A stretch of 64,000 bases of DNA from Anoplolepis gracilipes (lineage: Eukaryota > Arthropoda > Insecta > Hymenoptera > Formicidae), in assembly GCF_047496725.1 (NCBI RefSeq), contig NC_132970.1, positions 11,290,501 to 11,354,500 of the forward strand, written 5' to 3'. The position numbers and the translations under genes were made by a program. Under the pieces are notes generated by a model. That model saw only the letters and a program-made list of their open reading frames with translations, was not told where the DNA came from and searched no databases. This document shows positions 54,474 through 64,000 of this stretch, piece after piece; the first letter of the stretch is position 1, and the number at the start of each line of letters is the position of its first letter.

Positions 54474-54557
54474 TTAGCCATAAACTAGAACTAATGCAAA
54501 AAATCCAAATGCAATTAATAAACCTATTATTACTTTTTTCTCTCTCTCTCTACTCAT
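54474..54557 (-). CDS. Candidate 27-aa transmembrane micropeptide
   Basis: ATG at 54557 to TAA at 54474. The first eight residues are charged (MSREREKK), followed by a 19-residue hydrophobic stretch with Gly, Ala and Phe that ends at VYG. The layout is that of small single-pass regulators such as insect sarcolamban or vertebrate sarcolipin, but I see no clear sequence match. Caution: RERE comes from a CT microsatellite and AT-rich DNA easily encodes Ile/Leu/Phe, so this may be chance. Confidence 0.2.
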   Translation of the reverse strand: MSREREKKVIIGLLIAFGFFALVLVYG

Positions 54558-54559
54558 AA

Positions 54560-55440
54560 TGATAATAGTATATCATTTTTTAATGACATTTTCGTTTTTT
54601 AATATTGACTTAAGGTTATTTTGCTTCCTTCCTTGAAAATGCAATACTAAAATAATTATTTCAGTAGAAAAATGTCTAGAAAAAACTGAGCAGTTTTTTA
54701 CTAATTTTAAATTTACTGAAGTAACTGTCCAACGACTAAGTACAAAATTCTATTAAGATAAAATCCTATTTAAATGGCAAGCTACTAATCAGTACATAAT
54801 TTAATTTTTTAATAGATGGTGTTGTTAAAAAAGCATTTTCTGGACAAAAAATAGCCAGAAACTAGTCAAGAACTAGCCAAAGGAATCGATAAATGATAAC
54901 TAGTATCAGTAAATGATATTTATTGTTGGTAAAAAATCTGAATATTCTAGTAATATTATTTTCTGACCAATAACTAACGATAAAGAATTAGATAAACTGA
55001 TGAATAAATGATGCATATGTTCTGCCAAAACTTACAATATTTTAGCTATTATTTCTTTATTAAAAATTAATCAAGAATTAATCAGAAGAAACTCACTAGT
55101 ATGATAGCTAGTAATCGCGTTTTTCATTTTTAATTAATATTATACGTTTAGAGTTTAGATTATCGCTCTTTTAGAAATACTATCAAAATAATATTACAAT
55201 GCTAATAAAAGATTATATAAGCAATATTAATAAAAAGAACTCTTTAAAATTAATTTAACAATTTTTTAATTTTCTTTTTTTTCATAAAATTACATTAAAT
55301 TTTTTTTAAATGGCTTATCACGCGTATCTTGCTCACATATCTTTCTTACGAAATTAACACTTTAGACTAACAATCTCTCTTCAAATTATATACATTGCGA
55401 TATCCTTAAAAAATATATGCTTTTATCAAAATTCCCCGAA
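54560..55440. other. AT-rich spacer upstream of sideroflexin
   Basis: No gene seen. A possible short minus-strand start exon at 55090-55130 (MKNAITSYHT before GTGAGT) does not fit the phase of the downstream candidate exons. Confidence 0.5.
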
Positions 55441-55862
55441 AGAGGTAAAGGATGGTGTGCCACCATCTCGTGGAAAATCCGTCAAACGCAAATACGTGGG
55501 TGGTTCATGCGCGCGCACAACAATCTTATCGATGAGAGCGCGGCAAAGTAGCCGATCGAACGAGGGGAGTGAAGGGAAGAACGACACCCAACATGAAATG
55601 AAAAGAGAGAGAGAAGAGAATCAGAGCGGCTGGACTGTGGAGCAGGTCAGTCGACTGGTAGCTGGGTGAACAGTTTGTCTCGTGAATAGAACGGCACCGT
55701 ATGCCGTCTCCCTGGAGGCTGCCGGGCTCTCAGCAGGTGCGAAGAAAGGACGACGACTCTCTAACGTCGTCGAGAGGGTGAGGTGGGGAGAATCCAAGGT
55801 GAATCCAAGTGAAAAAGAGAGGCAGCAGTTAGATTGTAGCAAAGAAATAGGAAAAAGAAGAG
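55441..55862 (+). promoter_or_regulatory. GC-rich promoter and 5' UTR region of sideroflexin
   Basis: Composition changes sharply from AT-rich to GC-rich at about 55440, as at broad housekeeping promoters. No TATA is seen. CACCATCTCG and TTATCGATGA (one base off the DREF site) lie at about 55461-55470 and 55527-55536. Purine-rich leader sequence runs up to the ATG at 55863. Confidence 0.5.
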
Positions 55863-57993
55863 ATGTCGAAAGGAAAGGAGACAGTGGTACAGGATAACTC
55901 GCCGGATGGGATAGATATCGAAAAACCGTATTGGGATCAGAGCACATATCAAGGAAGGGCATTACACTTTCTTACGGTGACAAATCCGCTCAATGTCTTC
56001 GCTTCAAAGCAACGGCTCGAACACGCGCGTAATGTCGTCACAAAATACAGGTAGTCGTTGTTATAATTAGTTTTTTCTCCTTTCTCTGTTGAAATATGCA
56101 ATCAGCAGACTGACAGGTTACACGTGTGTAACGCGTGTAAAACGCGTGTGTGTGACATGCTATGTATTAATATTATAACGTCATTTTTTTTTATATCTTC
56201 AATCAGACTGTCGATTACCTTGCTGTAATGTTCAAGGAGGAATGACAGTAAATAGTTTTAAAACAAGTCATCTATTTCTATATTTCATGTTTTATTTAAA
56301 TTTATTTTTTTTTTCATTTCCTTTTTTTCTATTTTTATATAACTTAATATCTCTTTTTCTCTTTTCTTCTTTTTCCTCATTCATTATTTATTAGATAAAT
56401 ATAAAATAATCGTAATAATCAATAACGCGTAACTTTATCGTCACAGACAGGGCGAGGGTTTAGAAAAACAAGGAATCATCGCGGATGAATTATGGAACTG
56501 CAAATATCTTTACGATAGCGCTTTCCATCCTGATACGGGTGAAAAAATGCTATTAATTGGGCGTATGAGCGCTCAAGTGCCTATGAACATGATGATAACT
56601 GGCTGTATGATGACATTTTACAAGTATGTATTCTTGTCAGAATTGTCGACACACATAAAATTATCATGATAAGAGCATCGAGAGCATCTTTTGACCTCTC
56701 TTGTACTTTTTAACAAAATGTGAAGACTAATCTTAAGTAATAGTACAGTAAATTTCTGATCATTATCCATCGAGTTTTACATTTCTTTGCAACAAAACGA
56801 GTGAATAAAGAACCTTTCAACAACTTTAAACACGATCACTTCGCGAGAGCAGTACAAAGTCCACAATCAAAACATTCAAGAGACTGGAAAATTAGAATTA
56901 TTATTTAGCAATTAGAAGATCGTTGAATGATGAGAAGATTATTCGTTTCGATGTATTTACAGTATTTATTAGCGTCTATCTTGTTATTGAAAAATGTTTA
57001 CAATTCTCGTAGGTCAACGCCAGCTGTAATTTTCTGGCAATGGATCAACCAGTCGTTCAACGCCATAGTAAATTACACGAACCGCAGTGGCTCGAGTCCG
57101 ATTCCCACAGAAACGTTAGCACGGAGTTACATCGGCGCAACGGGAGGCGCCGTGATAACGGCGTTGACCTTGAACCGTCTTGCTCAACGTGGACCACCGT
57201 TGGCAGGCCGACTGGTACCATTAGCGGCGGTTGCGGCGGCTAATTGCGTGAACATCCCTCTGATGAGGGTTACTGAACTCCAAAATGGTATTGAATTACA
57301 AACCGAGGATGGAACGAAAGTCGGTAACAGCAAACGTGCGGCAAAACAGGCAATCGCGTCTGTAACGTTATCACGAATACTTATGGCCTCACCGAGCATG
57401 AGTAAGTTTTTGCTGCGTCTGCTTTAATCGGCCTACTTAGAGAGTATTTTTCAATCAATCGTATCTAGACTATATAATGTGTAAGCAATTCATAAACTTC
57501 CTCCTTTTTCGCTTATAAGCTAAATAAATTAGATTATCATTAATTACATTATCATTAATGAAATGAAATTAACTTGTTAACTATAAATATTTTTTCCCAT
57601 TTTTATATTATTTTTATATTATGCAAGCAAAAATTATACGAGTAGCGATTAATTAGCATATAATTATTTACATAAATCTAAATTTTTATTAATAGATTAT
57701 CTAATTTACAGATCACTTGATGCGAAACATACTATTTTATTGTTGCAGTATTGGCGCCGATAGTAATGAATTACTTAGATCGAAGGCAAATGTTACGTAA
57801 GGCGAAATGGGCTGCCGGACCAATTCAAGTTCTGATCTGTGGAGTGTGTCTCACTTTCGCGACGCCGCTTTGCTGCGCTCTTTTCGCACAACGCGTTCCT
57901 ATCTCGGTAAATCGATTGGAATCGGACGTGCAAGAACAAATACGCTCGCGCGATTCCGGTTTAGAAACTGTTTATTACAATAAGGGCCTTTAA
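55863..57993 (+). CDS. Sfxn1-3: Sideroflexin, SFXN1/3 type (4 exons, 332 aa)
   Basis: Exons are 55863-56050, 56447-56623, 57013-57401 and 57749-57993; all GT/AG, phases match, 999 nt including the stop. Sideroflexins are multi-pass proteins of the mitochondrial inner membrane; SFXN1 and SFXN3 carry serine into mitochondria for one-carbon metabolism. Family marks are clear: WDQSTYQGRALHFLTVTNP (24-42), YDSAFHPDTGEK (85-96), IGRMSAQVPMNMMITGCMMTFY, FWQWINQSFNAIVNYTNRSG, AAVAAANCVNIPLMR and the C-terminal VYYNKGL. The TFATPLCCALF segment and the GCMMTFY wording fit SFXN1/3 better than SFXN2. Length is normal for the family (about 320-330). It converges with mRpL2. Its leader region suggests constitutive expression. 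Confidence 0.97.
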
Positions 57994-58749
57994 ATAATAT
58001 GGGGCAGGATCCCCATGTACAACATTCGTTTTTTTTTTTCGATTCAAGAACGCAAACCGATTCTTGAAACTCAGGTATAAACAAAACATTCCTACATAAC
58101 ATTCGAAAGCACGAAATATGCTATTATTATCAATGACTTTCAACAGTTATATAAACAGTTTATTGTTGTTGTACAACTGTATATTTCCGTAATCAATGTT
58201 CGATAGTAGGATACAAATTTACGGGAATACTATCGTACCAGAATGTCTATTTAAATCTTAAAAGAAATTCTCTGATCTTCCAAATTCTTTTTTTTTTAAT
58301 TTTTATGTAACATTAAGAAATTTTTTTATATACAAATTTCACAAATTTATTTCAAACCTTTTAGCGTTTTTAACTTATACAATTATAAAGAAAGTTAAAA
58401 GTTGCTCGAAAAATTCTATGGATTTCCAAAATAAATTTTCTGAGATTTTTTAAAATTTTTTTAGACAAAACTTGTCCTGGGAATTCTTTTTAGATTTTTC
58501 CAGGCACTCTATTTACGATTCGTAAACGAATCTCTTAGCTGTAAGTCCAAACAAACATATACATATCTCACTTTCCACTTTGGCCTGCCTACATATGTAT
58601 AATAAATCTATAAAATACATATATAAAAGAGATCCAGACTGTTAAGTGAGAAAGGATAACGAAGACAATAAAATAAACAATTTAGTGTTCTGAATAAATT
58701 TTAATTGTGTATCTTAATCTGCAACTGTGATTTGTCAATGTATAATAAC

Positions 58750-60440
58750 TTAACTATTGTGTTGGCAATTTAAAACAAGGACTTCCGGAGATTTTGGTGG
58801 GCCATCAGAATCATTGAATCGTTTTGTTTTGGGAGGCGGCTTGATTTTACGACCAAACCTACCAGTTTTACGTTGCCACAATCCACTCCTCGGTCGATTT
58901 CCCAATTCCCGATTTTTCTGAGCGCTACCAATCGGTATAGAACTATGTTCAGTGTTCGATAATCGACCGACCGTAGCCATACACGTTTCGTGCAAGCTAA
59001 AAGTCTTTTTTTTTGGCATCTGAACTATCACACGATCCCCCTCTCGCTTTAATATCATTGCAACAGTACCAGCAGTGTGAATTAGAAACCCACCTAGTCC
59101 TGGATATTTCTCTATGCAATTAATCTGGATTCCTGCGGGTAAAGCACCGAGAGGATAGGCATCTCCCTCCGAGGGCCTTACAGGATTACGTGGTATTCCT
59201 CGATGAGTACGAATTATATCGCCCACTTTCATGTTCTCGGTAGCTAAAATATATTTAAGTTCACGTCCGGTACCGACCAACGCAACGAAACACGTTCTAC
59301 AACCATCTTTCAAGATCTCTAGAACTTTTTCTTCCTTCGGTGGTTCATTAAGGTCTGTAGGTCCATCTCTGTACCATTTGATCCAGTGATACTTGTGTTT
59401 TATACCACCTCCGATTCCCTTGACCACTACTCTACCTGTTTCAATGATATAAAAACGATCCATTTTCTTTATTTTATAATGATATCTCCAATAAAAAAGA
59501 TAAATACTTTAATACAAAAAATTACAATATTACTTTTGCAAAGCAGATATTAAGCGCAAACAAAATGTTTATTGCCTGACTGCTCGAATATTAAAGATTA
59601 ATATTAATATAAATTTTTTTTTCATGACTGTGATTATCCGAAAAACTATAAAAAATTGTATAAATATACAATATTACTTTTGCAAAGCAGATATTGAGCG
59701 CAAACAAAATGTTTATTGCCTGACTGCTCGAATATTAAAGATTAATATTAATATAAATTTTTTTTTCATGACTGTGATTATCCGAAAAACTATAAAAAAT
59801 TGTATAAATTATATAAAATATAAAGTAATAAAAAATATTTAATAATCTTGAAAAAGTTTGAAATAATATCTGTTCGTAAGTGTAGATATAATAAAATATA
59901 ACATAATAAAAATACAAAACAATAAAAAATATTTAATAAGCTTAGAAAAGTTTGAAATAATATTTATTCCTAAGTATGATTCAATTATCTACAGATTATT
60001 TTAAATAAAACGAAATATGTGCAGTAATAATAACTATTCTCTGGATATGAAGTTTATATACTAATAGTACATTAATTTCCCTCTCTATCTCTGTATTATA
60101 ATATATATATATATACTGCACATATTTCGTTTATTAAATATTTTTTATTGTTTTGTATTTTTATTATGTTATATTTTATTATATCTACACTTACGAACAG
60201 ATATTATTTCAAACTTTTCCAAGACTATTAAATATTTTTTATTACTTTATATATATATAGCTTGGAAAAGTTTGAAATAATATCTGTTCGTAAGTGTAGA
60301 TATAATAAAATATAATATAATAAAAATATAAAACAATAAAAAATATTTAATAAGCTTAGAAAAGTTTGAAATAATATTTATTCCTAAATATGATTCAATT
60401 ATCTACAGATTATTTTAAATAAAACAAAATATGTGCAGTG

Positions 60441-60473
<33 letters not shown>

Positions 60474-60519
60474 TATAATAAAAATAATGTAATTAATTTT
60501 CCTCTCTATCTCTATTAAA

Positions 60520-60563
<44 letters not shown>

Positions 60564-61115
60564 TATAAAAGAGATAGAGAGGAAAATTAATATACGCGTC
60601 TATGTAATATACCAAATTTATTTTTATATTAGATGAAGTGCTACATTAACAGAAGCCGATATGTAAGTTATCTATATTATTTTCTAGCAATTTCCTACCT
60701 CGTCAACAGAGGTCAGGCTTACTTCTTCAAATAACACAACTTTGCAATGCATGCACTTGCATTTACACATTGATCGTGTCTTATCCCCCATAAATTTACA
60801 AATAATAAGAATATTACTGAAATATTACATCGATTTAAAATCTAAAGCAATGTGAGATGCTGCAACAATGATATTATCTCACGTACCTGTGGCAGGATCC
60901 CGGCCTCCTAAATTTGTAACCTTCAAAGGCTCAACCGTGTAATTATCCTTGAAATTAACTATTCTTCGAAAAGCTATGCCACGGCCAATTTCTGGTTTCT
61001 TGACGAGTTTCCATTTGTATCTTCTTGGTACTTGAGAGAACACCGAGATCGTCGAATTAACGAAATTAAATACTTGTTGGCCGAAAACGCGACATGCCAA
61101 CATCGTGGTAGACAT
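58750..61115 (-). CDS. mRpL2: Mitochondrial large-subunit ribosomal protein uL2m (2 exons, 304 aa)
   Basis: Exons are 61115-60887 and 59435-58750, joined as GCCACAG/gtacgt...aaacag/GTAGAGTA to give DPATGRVVVKGIGGG (915 nt with stop). uL2m lies at the peptidyl-transferase region of the mitochondrial ribosome. Exon 1 has a mitochondrial targeting-type N-terminus, then the TVEPLKVTNLGGRD block. Exon 2 carries GIGGGIKHKYHWIKW and GDAYPLGALPAG, then the C-terminal SH3-like part (GLGGFLIHTAGTVAMILKR), and a basic tail. The ATG at 61115 is the first in frame and gives a length like other animal uL2m (about 300). The upstream ATG-like frame at 59463 is intron sequence and should not be used as a start. 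A DREF-type site lies upstream. Confidence 0.96.
59524..59811. repeat. Tandem duplication, 144-bp unit
   Basis: The block from acaatattacttttgc at 59524 repeats at 59668 with one or two changes (attaagcgc versus attgagcgc). It is in the mRpL2 intron. Confidence 0.9.
59821..60440. mobile_element. Three-copy inverted/direct repeat cluster (MITE-like)
   Basis: The block taaagtaataaaaaatattt ... aaatatgtgcag occurs at 59821-60027. It recurs inverted and internally shortened at 60115-60250, and again direct at about 60260-60440. Within a copy, aaaagtttgaaataatat also occurs twice. The arrangement suggests nested or rearranged copies of one short element. No coding sequence. It lies in the mRpL2 intron. 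Confidence 0.8.
60440..60592. repeat. TA microsatellites with inverted CTCTCTATCTCT motifs
   Basis: TA tracts at about 60440-60462 and 60523-60558. The string aattttcctctctatctct at 60494-60512 is repeated inverted at about 60569-60590, and a further direct copy lies at 60073-60091. Confidence 0.7.
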
Positions 61116-61199
61116 TTTGAGTCAAATGGCATTGTGTATCGACTTTAAGTGCTGCCATCTCTGAACAGAATCATGCTTAAATTTTAACCAAGTTCGCTT

Positions 61200-61207
61200 T
61201 ATCGATA
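61200..61207. promoter_or_regulatory. DREF site (TATCGATA) in the mRpL2 promoter
   Basis: A perfect palindromic TATCGATA, 85 bp upstream of the mRpL2 ATG. In Drosophila DREF drives growth and mitochondrial genes from such sites. GCCATCT at 61154-61160 nearby resembles a YY1/Pho site. Confidence 0.55.
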
Positions 61208-61259
61208 GAAAGTACGGGAAAAGTTACTCAATAGAATTTTGCTGCTCACTGTTTCATTT

Positions 61260-61720
61260 TAAAATTTATATGCATAAGCTTTTACTTTAAAGCCTACATG
61301 CATTTATATAACATATAAGAGAAAATATTTTTTATAGACTCTTAAGATATAATTTTAAAAAAATTAATATTTAATTTTCATACAGTCATGCTTAAATATA
61401 TTCAATATTACAAAATATATATTTTTATCTGGATTTTTGCCGAGAGAAAAGATAAATGCTAATTTACAAATTAAACAATGTAAATCTATTTTTTTTAATT
61501 TATCTTGAATCGCAAAAAATTAATGCATCTTGAAGAAATATTCAAAATCCTTAATATATACAAAACAAATTAAAAGAGAAAACAAAACTGTCAAAGATGC
61601 ATTTATATTTCTTACATAAACTTGCTATATATTATTTTTCAATTTAACACGTTTTATACATATAGTTAATATAGAAATACGCAATTTAATTTCATCAGAA
61701 TTTGTCGCATCGTAGCGTCT
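61260..61720. other. AT-rich spacer
   Basis: Nothing recognised between the mRpL2 promoter and the GC-rich block. Confidence 0.6.
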
Positions 61721-61729
61721 TCAAAATTG

Positions 61730-62640
61730 GCGTCTAACGTGAAAGCACGCAAAGTCGCGTGATCAAGAACGTATCTTATTGCGGCACTCGTCATAATGAG
61801 GACAAAGTTTAGTCACGGTGCATAAACGCGACGCGCCAATTAGCCGATGTTCCTTAAGACCTCGACGTGTAAATCCCGCGAAGTGATAACGAATAAGCGC
61901 CCGAATAATGTGCCGCGTTAATATCCCGCCGAAGGCCGCTCGTGGAAAATGCGCGCAGCGTCCCGCATAGAGAGGAGCGAACGAACGAGCGGCATGGAGG
62001 GGACCGCTTAATTGGTCCAGGGTAATTATTTTATTAAGTGAGAAGATGGCGGATGGAATGCTAAGAGAGAGCACGCTGGTGCGGTCTGCCGACTAGGGGG
62101 CGCCGACGGAAACATCGCAACGGGGAGACGGGACCGGGATAGGCAGAAAGAGGGGTAGCAGCGAAGGGGGTAAGACGGGGGGGGGAGGAGAGAGAGACAG
62201 GGGTGACTCTCTGTGTGGAGAACGTTTAAATACCTACGTATCCACGGACGACTGTACTTCGGAGCGGCGTACAGCTTTCCGTATAGGTGAACCAGGCGGC
62301 CGCCGCAACCCTCGTGTATGTACGTGTCTCTCACGTGCACGCGCAATTCTCACCGTCACGCACGTTCATGAGCCTGTCTCTCCGATTTCCCTTCCGTCCC
62401 ATCTCCCGCTGTCTTACCGCGAGAGAGAAAGGCGTCGGGAAAGGGAAGAACAGACCTCGAGATAAAGGAGGATGCTGTACGCTTTTGCGCGCGCGTTCTC
62501 AGCGTCTCCGAGTTGGTCGTGAAGGAGGAGAACATCTATTACCCGGTACATAGACCGAGAAAGGGGGACAGAGGAGAAGGTGGAGGTCGGAATCGTCCAG
62601 GGAGGGGTGCGGGCAAGAGTAGTCGAGCGGCAAATTGTCC
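61730..62640. promoter_or_regulatory. GC-rich block, likely promoter or leader of a gene outside the window
   Basis: Composition jumps to GC- and CpG-rich. AAGATGGCGG at 62043-62052 is the YY1-like core seen at many housekeeping starts. Purine-rich runs at 62130-62210 and 62560-62610. Open frames on both strands (for example 62287-62553) are low-complexity and have no domain, so I do not call a protein. Confidence 0.4.
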
Positions 62641-63070
62641 GCCATCTTACCCACCTTATACCTTATCTCACACTCTCGCCCGTAACCACCCTTATCCACC
62701 CCTTCTCCTCCGCTACACTTTCCTCCAACCAGACCCTCTCACCCTACGCGCGCCATCTACCCCCCTTCTCTCCCCATTCCTCCCTGTTGCCCTCCGCCTA
62801 GCCCACCTCTTCATCGTCCTCCATCCTCTCCACCCCTTAGTGCCGCTCTCTCCTCCCGCCCGCTCTTTCTCTCGGCAGCCACCGCCTCGAAAGCTTTAGA
62901 TTACCTACCCCTTATAAGCGCTCGTGTTGCCCATTTATTACCACGACTCCCGCGACTACCACGACCGAAAGACCAACCGCCCCCGCTTTCACCCCACGCT
63001 CTCTTTCGTCCTTCGTTTTCCACCCTTCGTCTCTATTTCTTTCCCGTTACCATCTTCAACGTGTACCGGC
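62641..63070. other. Cytosine-rich, guanine-poor tract
   Basis: Over 400 bp of mainly C, T and A with few G on the plus strand (CCACCC, CTCTCC and similar). No repeat unit. Pro/Leu/Ser/His-rich frames across it are compositional artefacts. Confidence 0.6.
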
Positions 63071-63118
63071 CGTCTTACCTTCGTTTCTTCGTTCCGTTTT
63101 CAAGCATCACCGCGATCC

Positions 63119-63616
63119 TTATTAATGCTTTAACGCTATCATTACATAACTACGCGTACCAGCTTCTCGACTCGAATAACACGATTAGTTGAGTTTACAG
63201 AGAATTACTCCCGTCACTATACAACTATACATTATCTGTCTAAATTTAAGTGATCGAACAGTTCTCCAAATAAATTATAAATAAATAATCGTCCACATTG
63301 TTTATTTAAAATTATTATATATTATTCTGTGATTATGAGACTTTAATGATTTGAAAAATCAATTCTTCTCTCTCTCTTTCTCACTCTGTTAGTTTTTTTT
63401 TTTTCTTTTTTATTTTCCATCATTTATTTCTGTGCTTTTGTTCTCCTACAAACGCATAGCAGCCGACATTTCCTTTGTTTCGTATCTTTGCTCTCGACAG
63501 TCTCGAGTATCTCACACAGTCCTTATTACCTTTAATGTTACCATTACATATCCACGCTCGCGGTTTACGACGAGAGACTCGAATAACACGATTAAGCGAG
63601 TTTACGGCGAATTACA
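63119..63616. repeat. Diverged direct repeat, spacing about 405 bp
   Basis: The segment 63119-63207 (cattacata ... gactcgaataacacgatta ... gagtttac ... gaattac) recurs with changes at 63523-63616. The pattern suggests an old local duplication. Confidence 0.6.
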
Positions 63617-63619
63617 TGT

Positions 63620-64000
63620 ACTACGTCTATCCGAAGCTCACTTCCGCTTCTATCTATTTAGAGGTGAGAACAATTTTCTCTATAATGTGAAAACCACAAA
63701 GTGGTAACTATATCGAGAAGTTACGCTTTGAAGATGCGTATTATGCACTTCTTGTTAATGATTCTAATTTCTCTTGAAAATTATAATTCCTATCTCTTTG
63801 CACATTTAGCATTAAATATGTCGGATTTGCAATTTTGCCTATAATAATATGAAAAGCGCGTACGGTGTAAACAGATGAAATAGGATAACGCAATGAGAAT
63901 TAGATGGCTACATTTAGCACTAAATGTACGTTGAAAATTCAAATGTATTTAAATTTCTGGCGCAACGAAAAACTTGCGTATTTATTTTTCAACCGTGGGA
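63620..64000. other. Right-edge sequence, nothing recognised
   Basis: Mixed-composition DNA with no supported gene to the window end. Confidence 0.6.

Noticed and set aside
55621..55962. 113-codon minus-strand open frame
   Set aside because: Antisense to sideroflexin exon 1 and its leader.
61763..62346. Minus-strand open frames of 103 and 106 codons
   Set aside because: CpG-rich sequence keeps frames open by chance; no recognisable features.
62287..62899. Open frames rich in Pro, Arg, Ser and Leu
   Set aside because: Compositional artefacts of the GC- and C-rich block; no domain and no clear splice sites.

Overview
The window looks like nuclear DNA of a holometabolous insect, most likely a hymenopteran and plausibly an ant. 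The species call is inference: it rests on AT-rich spacers with abundant microsatellites, GC- and CpG-richer exons, mariner debris, and protein style. All main genes have introns, and I rebuilt them by joining open frames across GT/AG sites whose phases match.

The left 45 kb is one end of the Osiris cluster (DUF1676 proteins; in Drosophila the cluster lies in the Triplo-lethal region). Six Osiris genes all lie on the minus strand: a partial gene cut by the left edge (1-283), an Osi7-like gene (7862-9251), an Osi6-like gene (15052-16530), a four-exon gene (24469-27972), a long gene with an added C-terminal cysteine domain (31994-35513), and a four-exon gene at the cluster edge (41587-45400). 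Each complete one has a signal peptide or N-terminal hydrophobic segment, a cysteine pair or triplet, a long hydrophobic stretch and a polar, Tyr-rich tail. Three of them appear to have a non-coding first exon spliced to an acceptor 9-95 nt before the ATG. Numbering (Osi6, Osi7 and others) is from memory of family tails and order and needs a tree.

Right of the cluster, about 46-55.4 kb is AT-rich and nearly empty; I flag one 27-codon transmembrane micro-ORF and one possible two-exon 3' end. Two housekeeping mitochondrial genes follow: a sideroflexin of the SFXN1/3 type on the plus strand (55863-57993, four exons, 332 aa) and mitochondrial ribosomal protein uL2m (mRpL2) on the minus strand (58750-61115, two exons, 304 aa), converging tail to tail. 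The last 2.3 kb (61.7-64 kb) holds a GC-rich block followed by a cytosine-rich tract, probably promoter or 5' UTR of a gene outside the window.

Mobile and repeat DNA: a composite, internally deleted mariner in an intron of the edge Osiris gene; fold-back (MITE-like) elements at 12.0-12.9 kb, 23.5 kb and 25.1-25.5 kb; a three-arm inverted/direct repeat and a tandem duplication in the mRpL2 intron; and many long CA, CACG, CT/GA and TA microsatellites. I found no convincing tRNA, rRNA or CRISPR.
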